Assembly (NCBI GenBank): GCA_045578845.1 | Contig: JAZNLA010000053.1 | Span: 12,786-76,785 of the forward strand | Direction of reading: 5' to 3' | DNA: 64,000 nucleotides | Source: UMGS172 sp045578845 | GTDB lineage: Bacteria > Bacillota > Clostridia > Oscillospirales > Acutalibacteraceae | Part shown: piece after piece, positions 35,246 through 43,273 of the stretch | Layout: each line of letters begins with the position of its first letter | Position numbering within the stretch: the first letter of the stretch is position 1 | Notes under the pieces: generated by a model | Database searches by the model: none | Told to the model about the DNA's origin: nothing | Seen by the model: only the letters and a program-made list of their open reading frames with translations | Position numbers and translations under genes: made by a program

Positions 35246-35761
35246 TCAACTAAACGAGTCCATAAGCAGTTGCTCAAATTCTTTTACCATGGGTTTTATA
35301 TCCTCTTTGTCCTCTTTGTAGCCAAAGAGCGAGAATAACCCAAAAGAGGAAATGAGCAAAAGCGGGATATAAATTGCTAAATGTATAAGCGAATGGAGTT
35401 GAAATTTAAAGAACACAAGTCCGCTGGCAATAAGCGGTACCGCAAAGCATATTATGGACAAAATCTTTGTGTACCAACTGAGCAGTTTATCATAAACAAA
35501 GGCATATTCAATCCTTGTGCCGTCGTTAGTTTGGCTTACCTCAACCAACATAAGGTAGGTTTCATATGCTTCCTTTTTGCCATGATCTACCTTGTATTCG
35601 ATTTTAAATATCTCGGCACCGGAATCATAACTGCCGACAAGGCGGCTGTCACAGGACTCGCAAAGTGCTTTTTCAAAAATATCGAACACCGCGTCTTTGG
35701 GCAGGTCAAGCAAAGCGTGTCTTTTTTTGCCGATAATTTTATAACGTCCGCCGATTTTCAT
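35246..35761 (-). CDS. Hypothetical two-helix membrane protein
   Basis: 171 residues and not recognised. An N-terminal soluble part of about 95 residues (start MKIGGRYKIIGKKR) is followed by two adjacent transmembrane helices (about 98-120 and 125-147) and a short acidic tail. It lies between mutS (15 bp) and mutL (36 bp) in the same direction, so it is co-expressed with mismatch repair genes, but nothing ties it to repair. Two cysteines are in the soluble domain (ALCESC). Confidence 0.6.
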   Translation of the reverse strand: MKIGGRYKIIGKKRHALLDLPKDAVFDIFEKALCESCDSRLVGSYDSGAEIFKIEYKVDHGKKEAYETYLMLVEVSQTNDGTRIEYAFVYDKLLSWYTKILSIICFAVPLIASGLVFFKFQLHSLIHLAIYIPLLLISSFGLFSLFGYKEDKEDIKPMVKEFEQLLMDSFS

Positions 35762-35776
35762 AAAACTTCTCCTAAA

Positions 35777-38383
35777 CTATTTTATTTCTTTAGCCTTGCG
35801 GCAAATATCGTTAAGCAAGGTCATACATTCAATAGGCGTTAAGGTGTTTACATCAAGAACTTTAAGTTCTTCCAAAAGTTGCTTTGCACCGTGAAGTTCA
35901 AAGGTCAGTTGACTTTGGTCCTCGTCATCGTAAATTTGAGGCGAGGAATTTACCCCTTCCGACTCTAAGGTTTTTAAAATTTCTTTAGCCCTTAAAATTA
36001 CGCTTTCGGGAATTCCCGACAGTTTTGCGACTTCGACACCGTAACTGTCGTCGGCTCCGCCACGCACGATACGGCGTAAAAACGTTATATCGTCACCGCG
36101 TTTTTTTACGGCTATATTATAGTTTTTAACACCGTCAAGTTGACCTTCTAAAGCGGTGAGTTCGTGGTAATGGGTTGCAAAAAGAGTCTTTGCACCCAAC
36201 TTTTTCTTGTTGCTGACAAATTCCAGCACTGAGCGTGCAATCGCCATGCCGTCATAGGTCGAGGTTCCTCTGCCGATTTCGTCTAAAATAAGCAGACTTC
36301 TTGCCGTTGCGTTTTTGAGAATTGAAGCAACTTCGCTCATTTCGACCATAAAGGTAGACTGTCCGGTTGACAAATCGTCCGATGCACCCACCCTTGTGAA
36401 AATGGCATCGCAAATGGGAATTTCCGCCGAAATTGCAGGCACAAAGCAACCGATTTGTGCCAAAAGCACGATAATTGCGACCTGCCTCATATAGGTAGAT
36501 TTACCCGCCATATTAGGGCCTGTGATAATGGCACAGCGGTTGGTATTGTTGTCAAGCACCGTATCGTTAGGCACAAACGGCATTGAACTTAAAAGTTCAA
36601 CAACGGGGTGTCTTCCGCCTACAATGTTAAGTGAGCCGTTTGTGTTAAGTGTCGGTCTGCAATAATTATTTTCGCTCGACACAAAGGCAAACGAGCAAAG
36701 AGTATCAACGGTAGCCAAAGCGTCGGCTGCAACCTGTATCCTCGGCAGTGCCTCGGCTACGGTTTTACGGATACCGTCGAAAATTTCAAATTCAAGATGT
36801 GTGCTGTGCTCTTTGGCACCAAGCACCCTTGTTTCTAACTTTTTAAGTTCATCGGTTATATATCTTTCGCAGTTGGTAAGTGTCTGTTTTCTTATGTAGT
36901 GGTCAGGTACCATATCTTTAAATGAATTAGTAACCTCGATATAGTAACCGAAAATTCTGTTATAGCGGACTTTAAGGGTTTTAATACCCGTTTTTTCTCT
37001 TTCTTGTGCTTCAATTTTTAAAATAATATCTACGCCGTCGGTCATGTCAGAGCGAAGTGACTCCAATTCGGCACTGTAACCTTTTTTTATAATCCCGCCT
37101 TCACGCACCGAAAACGGCGGTTCTTCGACAATGGCATTATCAATAAGTTCGCTGATATCTTCTAAGGTATCAATATCATTATAGGCAGTACAAAGCATAC
37201 GGCTTTTGGCATTTGATAAAGTGCTCTTTATGGCAGGCAACTTTTTTAAAGCGAAACAAAGCGACCTTAATTCTCTGCCGCCGGCAGTACCGTAAACTAT
37301 TCGGGTCATAAGACGTTCTATGTCGTGAATACCCGCCATTTCCTCTCTTATGTCCCCTAAAAACGGCGTGTTATCGCAAAGTTCGGATACGGCATTTAAC
37401 CTTGTTTCAATATCCATAACACTCATAAGCGGTTGCTCAAGCCAACGCCTTATAAGACGTTTGCCCATAGCGGTTTCGGTTTTGTCAATAACCCATATAA
37501 GCGAGCCTCTTTTTTCCTTACCACGCATAGTTTCTCTGAGTTCCAAATTACGCATGGCGGTAATATCGAGCCGCATAAATTCACTGTCGGTATAAATATT
37601 TACGTCGGAAATTCTTTCAAGACCGCTCATTTGAGTCTTTTCCAAATAACCCAACGCCGCACCTACAGTTTTAAGTGCCATAGAGCCTAATATCAAACCT
37701 TTATCCAAAGGTGACGAAACATTAAACTGACGGCAAACGGTGATTTCGGCAACACCGTCACTAAAACTATCGTCACCGACTATTGTAAGGCAGCACATAA
37801 GCCGTTCTCTTAAAAATAAACTGATCTCCTTTTTTTCGACAACATTTTTAACCGTCACAATTTCTTTCGGAGAAAAACGAGCAAGTTCGGCTATAACGCG
37901 TTGCTCTAAATCATTGCCCTTAATTTCGGTGACATGAAGAGCTCCGGTTGACGCGTCAACAAAACATATACCGAACGATTTACCTTCGAAATAAAGCATT
38001 GCCAAAAAGTTGTTACTTGCCTCGTCAAGCATGCTGTCTTCAAGTACGGTACCGGGGGTTACGACGCGAACAACATCTCTTTTTACAATACCCTTTGCGG
38101 TAGCGGGGTCTTCGGTCTGCTCACAAATTGCTACGCGGTAGCCCTTTTCGATAAGGCGGGCAATATACGCCTCGCAACTGTGGTACGGAACACCGCACAT
38201 AGGTGCCCTTTCTTTCATTCCGCAGTCCTTACCTGTAAGCACAAGTTCAAGTTCCCTTGAGGCGGTTACGGCGTCATCATAAAACATCTCGTAAAAATCG
38301 CCCACACGGAAAAAAAGCAAACTGTCTTTATTATTTTCTTTTATTTCAAGGTACTGACGCATCATGGGTGAAAGTTCAGCCAT
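35777..38383 (-). CDS. mutS: DNA mismatch repair protein MutS
   Basis: Full-length MutS of 868 residues. The mismatch-contact motif F-x-E is in DFYEMF, followed by connector, lever and clamp domains, then the ATPase: GPNMAGKSTYMRQVA, DELGRGTSTYDG-type Walker B (LDEIGRGTSTYDG) and the helix-turn-helix end. It is followed downstream by mutL. The 24 bp after ylbF contain only its ribosome binding site. Confidence 0.97.
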   Translation of the reverse strand: MAELSPMMRQYLEIKENNKDSLLFFRVGDFYEMFYDDAVTASRELELVLTGKDCGMKERAPMCGVPYHSCEAYIARLIEKGYRVAICEQTEDPATAKGIVKRDVVRVVTPGTVLEDSMLDEASNNFLAMLYFEGKSFGICFVDASTGALHVTEIKGNDLEQRVIAELARFSPKEIVTVKNVVEKKEISLFLRERLMCCLTIVGDDSFSDGVAEITVCRQFNVSSPLDKGLILGSMALKTVGAALGYLEKTQMSGLERISDVNIYTDSEFMRLDITAMRNLELRETMRGKEKRGSLIWVIDKTETAMGKRLIRRWLEQPLMSVMDIETRLNAVSELCDNTPFLGDIREEMAGIHDIERLMTRIVYGTAGGRELRSLCFALKKLPAIKSTLSNAKSRMLCTAYNDIDTLEDISELIDNAIVEEPPFSVREGGIIKKGYSAELESLRSDMTDGVDIILKIEAQEREKTGIKTLKVRYNRIFGYYIEVTNSFKDMVPDHYIRKQTLTNCERYITDELKKLETRVLGAKEHSTHLEFEIFDGIRKTVAEALPRIQVAADALATVDTLCSFAFVSSENNYCRPTLNTNGSLNIVGGRHPVVELLSSMPFVPNDTVLDNNTNRCAIITGPNMAGKSTYMRQVAIIVLLAQIGCFVPAISAEIPICDAIFTRVGASDDLSTGQSTFMVEMSEVASILKNATARSLLILDEIGRGTSTYDGMAIARSVLEFVSNKKKLGAKTLFATHYHELTALEGQLDGVKNYNIAVKKRGDDITFLRRIVRGGADDSYGVEVAKLSGIPESVILRAKEILKTLESEGVNSSPQIYDDEDQSQLTFELHGAKQLLEELKVLDVNTLTPIECMTLLNDICRKAKEIK

Positions 38384-38407
38384 TATAAGTCCTCCGACAT
38401 TTCTTTA

Positions 38408-38830
38408 TTAGTGACAGCCTTTACAGGTAGAGCAAGAGCCCGAACAACCTTCAGCGGGCTCACAGGTAGCAGGGTCTTCACCCTCGGTGCAAAGTTGAAT
38501 AATGGCATTTGCCTTTTGCATAACCGCATCAAACTCCGCCTTGGCTTTATTAAACTCAACCATGGATTTGTTTTCCATAATTCTGTTGTAGAGCGAACGC
38601 AAGGTTTCGTTATACTCTTGAATTTTCGCCTCGTCGCGGTCTTCGGTTTTAACAAGTTCAGTGTCAATCGACATTCTTGTCATATTAAACTCGCCCACCA
38701 AATTTTGAAGTTCGGGGTCAGAGTCATTAGCCTTGCCGAGTGCCATAACCTTTAAATAACGCTCGTCCTTTTGAATTGCGGCACCGAGTGTTCTCGCCGC
38801 CTCAAGTATAGTCATTTCTTTGATTTCCAT
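38408..38830 (-). CDS. YlbF family regulator with a C-terminal cysteine cluster
   Basis: 140-residue helical protein of the YlbF/YmcA family. In B. subtilis these proteins are part of the Fe-S/FAD complex that affects RNA processing and differentiation. The helical core (MEIKEMTILEAARTLGAAIQ...) is followed by a tail ending GCSGSCSTCKGCH, with six Cys residues in the last 25. Such a tail could bind an Fe-S cluster or metal. The start is the ATG at 38830, with AGGAG 7 nt upstream overlapping the miaB stop. Confidence 0.82.
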   Translation of the reverse strand: MEIKEMTILEAARTLGAAIQKDERYLKVMALGKANDSDPELQNLVGEFNMTRMSIDTELVKTEDRDEAKIQEYNETLRSLYNRIMENKSMVEFNKAKAEFDAVMQKANAIIQLCTEGEDPATCEPAEGCSGSCSTCKGCH

Positions 38831-38840
38831 AAAAATTCTC

Positions 38841-40244
38841 CTAATCAATTATATTTCCATGTAAAACACCGCCGGCTTCGGTGATACGTGCATTGTAAAA
38901 GTTGCCGACGGTACCGCCCTTTACCCTGACAACCAAATTTTCCGACGAACGGCCGATAAAATTGCCGCCGTCCTCTTCTTCGATAAGAAGTCTAACCGTC
39001 TTACCCAAAAGGGCTTTGTTTTTCTCTCTTGAAATTTCCTCTTGTACCCTTAACATTTCGGCAAACCACCTTGACTTGTCCGCTTTCGGGATAAAATCGT
39101 CCATCTTTTCGGCGGCGGTGCCGGGACGCGGCGAAAAAATAAAGGTAAAGAGTGAATAATACCCGACCTCTTTTATAAGGCTCAGTGTTTCCTTAAAATC
39201 TTCCTCGGTTTCACCGGGGAAACCGACTATAATATCGCTGGTCAGTTGAATTTCGGGCATGAGTTCGCGTGCCTTTTTGACCAAACTCAAATAGTGCTCT
39301 CGGTCATAGTGCCTGTTCATGGCCTTTAGCACCCTGCTCGACCCGCTTTGTACGGGCAGGTGCAGGTGTTTTTCAACCTTTTCGCAATCCCTCATGGCAA
39401 GCAAAAGTTCGTCGGAACAGTCTTTGGGGTGAGAGGTCATGAACCTTATTCTGAAATCATACGGCAGGGCGTTTATTTCGCGAAGCAGTGTTGCAAAATC
39501 GCACTGCTCTTTATTGCCTTTGCCGTAGGAATTAACATTTTGGCCGAGTAACATTATCTCTTTGGCACCCGACTCCAAAAGCCATTTTGCCTCTTTTATA
39601 ATATCCGATTTTTCGCGGGAATGTTCCCTGCCTCTGACATACGGCACAATACAGTAGGTGCAAAAATTATCACAACCTTGCATTATGGGTAACCACGCCT
39701 TAAACGTTCCGTCGCGATGTATCGGCACGCCCTCGACAATACTTTCGCCCTCTGCCGTGTTTTCAAAAATTCTACCCTCGCCCGAAAGCCTGCGGTATAT
39801 AAATTCAGGCAGTCGATGACGAACATGGGTGCCGAAAAGAATATCAACATACGGATAACTTTTTTTGATTTTTTGAGCCACTTCGGGTTGCTGTGCCATA
39901 CAACCGCAAACGCAGATTAACATATTAGGTTTTCTTCGTTTATTTGCTTTTAAAATACCGACGTTTCCGAAAACTCGGTCCTCAGCGTGTTCACGAACGG
40001 CACAGGTGTTGTAAAGTACCAAGTCGGCACAGTCCAAACTGTCCGTAAACCCGTAACCCATTAGTTCCAAAAGACCTTTGAGCCGTTCTGAATCGCTGAC
40101 GTTTTGCTGACATCCGTATGTATGAACAAAGGCAAGCGGTTTTTGGCTATACCTTTCACTTAGTATCGTTTTAACCCTTTTTGCATAGCCGAACTGAGTA
40201 CAAAGTTCGGCCTCTTTAATTTCGGGTTTTAAAATTTCACTCAA
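38841..40244 (-). CDS. miaB: tRNA-2-methylthio-N6-dimethylallyladenosine synthase
   Basis: MiaB adds a methylthio group to i6A37 in tRNA. The 467-residue radical-SAM enzyme has an N-terminal UPF0004 domain (TYGCQQNVSDSE, YNTCAVREHAEDR, VCGCMAQ), the cluster motif CDNFCTYCIVP and a TRAM domain. It follows a promoter at 40287-40315 and opens the long minus-strand run. Confidence 0.96.
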   Translation of the reverse strand: MSEILKPEIKEAELCTQFGYAKRVKTILSERYSQKPLAFVHTYGCQQNVSDSERLKGLLELMGYGFTDSLDCADLVLYNTCAVREHAEDRVFGNVGILKANKRRKPNMLICVCGCMAQQPEVAQKIKKSYPYVDILFGTHVRHRLPEFIYRRLSGEGRIFENTAEGESIVEGVPIHRDGTFKAWLPIMQGCDNFCTYCIVPYVRGREHSREKSDIIKEAKWLLESGAKEIMLLGQNVNSYGKGNKEQCDFATLLREINALPYDFRIRFMTSHPKDCSDELLLAMRDCEKVEKHLHLPVQSGSSRVLKAMNRHYDREHYLSLVKKARELMPEIQLTSDIIVGFPGETEEDFKETLSLIKEVGYYSLFTFIFSPRPGTAAEKMDDFIPKADKSRWFAEMLRVQEEISREKNKALLGKTVRLLIEEEDGGNFIGRSSENLVVRVKGGTVGNFYNARITEAGGVLHGNIID

Positions 40245-40286
40245 GTTTAATTTCTCCTATAAAAACACTTATCCATATTCTTAAAT

Positions 40287-40315
40287 ATTATACCTTATTT
40301 CAACCGCCAATTCAA
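40287..40315 (-). promoter_or_regulatory. Promoter of the miaB operon
   Basis: Minus strand -35 TTGAAT and -10 TATAAT, 17 bp apart, 43 bp upstream of the miaB start. It likely drives the long run that ends with the transketolase genes. Confidence 0.75.
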
Positions 40316-40368
40316 GTATGAAATGGATAAAATATAAATAAAGTAAATAATATTTTTGACAAAAGGTG

Positions 40369-40397
40369 TTGACAATAAGATTTGTTTGTGTTAAACT
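40369..40397 (+). promoter_or_regulatory. Promoter of the tRNA-Ser pair
   Basis: Plus strand -35 TTGACA and -10 TAAACT, 17 bp apart, about 43 bp before the first tRNA. Confidence 0.75.
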
Positions 40398-40439
40398 TTT
40401 TAGGCGTTAGGGACTTTGTGAAAAACAGAGGTCTAATAC

Positions 40440-40528
40440 GGAGAGGTATCGAAGTGGTCATAACGAGGCGGTCTTGAAAACCGTTTGGGGGCAACCCCAC
40501 AAGGGTTCGAATCCCTTCCTCTCCGCCA
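40440..40528 (+). tRNA. tRNA-Ser (anticodon UGA)
   Basis: Cloverleaf with acceptor stem GGAGAGG/CCTCTCC, anticodon loop CTTGAAA (TGA), a long variable arm (GGGGGCAACCCC) typical of serine tRNA, the T-loop GGTTCGAATCC and an encoded CCA end. The pair of Ser tRNAs is co-transcribed. Confidence 0.96.
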
Positions 40529-40575
40529 TTTCGTATATTACGGCTTAGCCGTTTAATATAATATAAGGCAACTTT

Positions 40576-40666
40576 GGAGTAGTACTCAAGTTGGTGAAGA
40601 GGCTCCCCTGCTAAGGGAGTAGGTCGGGTAACCGGCGCAAGAGTTCAAATCTCTTCTACTCCGCCA
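40576..40666 (+). tRNA. tRNA-Ser (anticodon GCU)
   Basis: Acceptor stem GGAGTAG/CTACTCC, anticodon loop CTGCTAA (GCT), a long variable arm (TCGGGTAACCGG), T-loop AGTTCAAATCT and an encoded CCA. It follows the UGA tRNA by 47 bp. Confidence 0.96.
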
Positions 40667-40668
40667 AA

Positions 40669-40701
40669 AAAATCCTTGTTCTTATGAACAGGGATTTTTT
40701 C
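40669..40701 (+). terminator. Terminator of the tRNA-Ser operon
   Basis: AAAATCCTTGTTC / GAACAGGGATTTTTT stem with a TTAT loop and a T-run, 3 bp after the second tRNA. Confidence 0.85.
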
Positions 40702-40706
40702 AACTA

Positions 40707-40832
40707 AGTTTGCCTTTGCGGCAAGTGAATTTTTGCTTAGCAAAGTAAAGTTGCTAAGCAGTGAAGTTTCGCCGCCGCGAAGTTAAGCAAACTTAACTTC
40801 TCACAACGGCGAAGCCGTTACTTCACCTAAAA
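40707..40832. repeat. Palindrome array 1 (TTCAC-type spacer)
   Basis: A 125 bp gene-free stretch of consecutive short inverted repeats, each different: TTGCCTTTGCGGCAA, GCTTAGC...GCTAAGC, GTTAAGCAAACTTAAC, AACGGCGAAGCCGTT. They are joined by a recurring AGTGAA/TTCAC spacer. No coding frame was found. It looks like the arrays at 58, 61.7, 63.4 and 63.9 kb but with its own spacer. Nothing further was seen up to the amidohydrolase at 40902. Confidence 0.55.
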
Positions 40833-40901
40833 TAAGTATTTATACACCACATCACCGCATAATCCAAAAAATCCTACAAACCCTAAATTAGAGGTGTTTT
40901 T

Positions 40902-41696
40902 ATGTTAATTGACTTCCATACACACTGTTTTCCCGAAAAAATTGCCCAAAAAGCGGTAGAGAAACTGCAGTTTGCTTCGGGCGGACTGACGCCTTATACC
41001 GACGGCACCGTAACAGGTCTTAAAAAAGCAATGGCCGAAAATGACGTAACTACTGCCGTTGTGCTTAACATAGCCACCAATGCCCACCAACAGCAAAGCG
41101 TAAACGATTTTGCCGCCTCCGTAAACAACGGCAAGGATATCATTTCTTTCGGCTCGGTTTTTCCCGACGCACCCGACTGTTTGGAAGAACTTGACCGCAT
41201 AAAGGCTTTGGGTCTTAAAGGTGTAAAACTTCACCCCGATTATCAAGGGTTTAATGCCGACGACGAAAAAATGAAACCCATTTATAAAAAGATTTCGTCG
41301 TTGGGGTTAATCACCGTATTTCACGCAGGTGCCGACTATGGATTTCCGCCGCCGTACGGTGCAACACCCGAGAAGTTGGAAAGGGCCGTCGGTTGGTTCA
41401 CTTCGCCCGTAATCGCGGCACATTGGGGCGGAATTGACTGTTACAAAGGTGTGCTTGAAAAACTTTGCGACAAGGAAAATCTTTATTTTGACACCTCGTT
41501 CGGTTATTCGATGATGCCTAAATACTACGCCGAAAAAATCCTCGAAAGAAAAGGTGCCGACCGTATGGTATTCGGCACAGACACCCCATGGCATACGGCG
41601 AAAATGGAATGGCAACTGCTCAATTCTTTGAATTTATCGAATAGCGACCGCGAAAAAATAGCCTTCCAAAACGCTAAAAAACTGTTAGGACTGTAA
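40902..41696 (+). CDS. Amidohydrolase family protein (amidohydrolase 2 type)
   Basis: 264-residue metal-dependent hydrolase of the TIM-barrel amidohydrolase superfamily. Metal ligands are visible: HTH in DFHTHCFP near the N-terminus, H in VKLHPDYQGF, H in FHAGADYG, H in AAHWGG and Asp in FGTDTPW. The substrate cannot be assigned, as the family covers aromatic decarboxylases and lactone or amide hydrolases. It is a single gene with its own terminator. Confidence 0.85.
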   Translation: MLIDFHTHCFPEKIAQKAVEKLQFASGGLTPYTDGTVTGLKKAMAENDVTTAVVLNIATNAHQQQSVNDFAASVNNGKDIISFGSVFPDAPDCLEELDRIKALGLKGVKLHPDYQGFNADDEKMKPIYKKISSLGLITVFHAGADYGFPPPYGATPEKLERAVGWFTSPVIAAHWGGIDCYKGVLEKLCDKENLYFDTSFGYSMMPKYYAEKILERKGADRMVFGTDTPWHTAKMEWQLLNSLNLSNSDREKIAFQNAKKLLGL

Positions 41697-41736
41697 ACAG
41701 TAACCCTTCACGGTAAGTGAAGGGTTACTGTTTTAT
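41697..41736 (+). terminator. Terminator of the amidohydrolase gene
   Basis: Perfect 15 bp stem ACAGTAACCCTTCAC / GTGAAGGGTTACTGT with a 5-base loop, then TTTTATTAT. Confidence 0.92.
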
Positions 41737-41743
41737 TATATAA

Positions 41744-41869
41744 TTATTTAATTTCCTGCTCTAACCCGTCGAATTCTTCCGTACTGAAAAACTCACCTAA
41801 GGTTATATCCAAGCCGTCACATATCGTTTCCATATTGCATCTGTCAAAAATTTGTTCTATATAGTTCAT
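41744..41869 (-). CDS. Small 41-residue protein, XRE-like fragment (putative)
   Basis: Short frame with a very strong ribosome binding site (GGGGGGAG about 8 nt before ATG) and a consensus promoter upstream. The N-terminus MNYIEQIFDRCN resembles a small-protein start often found beside XRE genes. Residues 13-40 (METICDGLDITLGEFFSTEE) resemble the last helices of an XRE-type repressor (I-x-K-ICxGLxITLxEFF). It may be a truncated repressor or an independent small regulator. It is divergent from the XRE gene at 41999 and shares operators with it. Confidence 0.5.
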   Translation of the reverse strand: MNYIEQIFDRCNMETICDGLDITLGEFFSTEEFDGLEQEIK

Positions 41870-41917
41870 AACCTACACTCCCCCCCTTTTATTTCCCTTG
41901 AATAAATTGTCTATTTT

Positions 41918-41972
41918 ATAACCAAACGGTTATTATATGTTACATTATAACCGATTAGTTATATTATGTCAA
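41918..41972. promoter_or_regulatory. Divergent promoters with two XRE-like operators
   Basis: Operator 1 is the perfect palindrome ATAACC-AAAC-GGTTAT (41918-41933). Operator 2 is ATAACC-GATT-AGTTAT (41947-41962), one mismatch, with centres 29 bp apart. A strong minus promoter (TTGACA at 41967-41972, TATAAT at 41944-41949, 17 bp) has operator 2 in its spacer. A plus promoter reading TTACAT...TATTAT overlaps the same DNA. Binding to operator 2 would block both directions. Confidence 0.7.
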
Positions 41973-41998
41973 TAGGAAACAATAGAGAGGGTTATTTT

Positions 41999-42214
41999 AT
42001 GTATTTAAAAATGCTGAGAGATTTACGAGAGGACCGAGATTTAAAACAGTTAAATATAGCAAACCTTTTGAAAATGAAACAACCTCAATATGCTCGGTAC
42101 GAAAGCGGACAAAGAGATATTCCGCTTGAACACTTAGTGACTTTATGTAAATTTTATAACGTTTCCGCCGATTACATTCTTGGCCTTCCCGATTTACCGT
42201 ATCCAAAAAGATAA
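41999..42214 (+). CDS. XRE/Cro-CI family transcriptional regulator
   Basis: 71-residue single-domain DNA-binding protein made almost only of the helix-turn-helix: LRDLREDRDLKQLNIANLLKM, recognition helix QPQYARYESGQRD, then PLEHLVTLCKFYNVSADYILGL. The start is the ATG at 41999, with GAGAGGG 7 nt upstream. It probably represses itself and the small divergent gene through the two ATAACC operators. Confidence 0.9.
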   Translation: MYLKMLRDLREDRDLKQLNIANLLKMKQPQYARYESGQRDIPLEHLVTLCKFYNVSADYILGLPDLPYPKR

Positions 42215-42281
42215 CAACAAACACCCTAAGTTGATGCGGGCGAACAAAGTTTGCCCCTGCAAAAAAATATTGGAAATATGC

Positions 42282-42322
42282 AAAAAGGATTTGCACATTA
42301 TTTCAGTGCAAATCCTTTTTTT
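42282..42322. terminator. Bidirectional terminator between XRE and transglutaminase genes
   Basis: 15 bp stem AAAAAGGATTTGCAC / GTGCAAATCCTTTTT with a 9-base loop, an A-run on the left and a T-run on the right. It serves the XRE gene (plus) and the transglutaminase gene (minus). Confidence 0.88.
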
Positions 42323-43196
42323 AATTCGGATACTCATTTTCAAAAACCACTTCTGTGCCGCGGTCGGGGTAGAGGGTTTTATCAAACACATAATAGTTTT
42401 TGCCCTCGTAGTGATGCTCTTCATAGTAATCGGTATATTCTTGCACCTGCTCGTCGGTCTGCATAAAACAAATAAAGAATTTATCGCCGTTTATTCGTCG
42501 ACTTGAGTCGCAGTGATACCAACCGTCACCCAAATTTACCAAATTCCACCAATGTTTACTTGTTCCGCCGACGCGTGCGACCTTCATATTACGGATGCCG
42601 CACCTTGTAAGCAACCATTCATAACAGGCATAATAGACATAGCAGTCACCCTTGCCCGATTCAAACCCTATGTAGGCACCTTTGGCAAGCGTTCTCGGGG
42701 TAACATTACCCGCATACTCGATATTTTTATTGCACCACTTAAGCAGTGCGAGTGCCTTGTCATAATCGGTCATTTGGTCGGTGACAGTTTCGGCAATAAT
42801 TTTATCGGCCAATTTATTAACATCACCGTCGGAAATCTCATCTTCGGGCACAACGCTGACCGTGGCTATCACCTCAGCCTTATTGCCCGACGGGTCGGTT
42901 GCGAAGTATTTGACTTCATACGTACCGACCTTATCCAAATTAACCTTAGATGTATCGACATTTAGTGTAACTGCAGCACCGCTGTTATCGGTAACCTCGA
43001 CACCGTTTCTGTACGACACCGTTTCACCCAATTTTACGGTGCGGTCTTTTACCCCGCTTATTACAGGCGGTTCTTTATCGGTCGGCAACATTTCTTCCGA
43101 CGAAACATTTGCCACCTCTTTATCAGAGTCGGAATTACCGCCGCAACCTGCAAACACAAGGCAGACTACAACGCATAAAATTATAAATCTTTTCAA
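42321..43196 (-). CDS. Transglutaminase-like lipoprotein with Ig-like domain
   Basis: 291-residue exported lipoprotein: signal peptide with lipobox FAGC (Cys at about 18), then a bacterial Ig-like/DUF5011 domain (about 40-115, PVISGVKDRTVKLGETVSY) and a transglutaminase-like domain. The catalytic triad is visible as Cys in GKGDCYVYY, His in SKHWWNLVN and Asp in YHCDSSR. It is likely a surface peptidase or cross-linking enzyme. A terminator hairpin separates it from the polymerase-like gene upstream. Confidence 0.85.
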   Translation of the reverse strand: MKRFIILCVVVCLVFAGCGGNSDSDKEVANVSSEEMLPTDKEPPVISGVKDRTVKLGETVSYRNGVEVTDNSGAAVTLNVDTSKVNLDKVGTYEVKYFATDPSGNKAEVIATVSVVPEDEISDGDVNKLADKIIAETVTDQMTDYDKALALLKWCNKNIEYAGNVTPRTLAKGAYIGFESGKGDCYVYYACYEWLLTRCGIRNMKVARVGGTSKHWWNLVNLGDGWYHCDSSRRINGDKFFICFMQTDEQVQEYTDYYEEHHYEGKNYYVFDKTLYPDRGTEVVFENEYPN

Positions 43197-43243
43197 ATTA
43201 ACCCTCCTCTTGTGAAACCCACAAAGAGAACATTAAACTTTAC

Positions 43244-43270
43244 AAAAGACGGTTTAATAACCGTCTTTTG
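43244..43270. terminator. Intrinsic terminator between transglutaminase and ligase genes
   Basis: AAAAGACGGTT / AACCGTCTTTT stem with a 4-base TAAT loop. It closes the transcript of the O-antigen-ligase-like gene (minus). Confidence 0.65.
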
Positions 43271-43273
43271 CTT

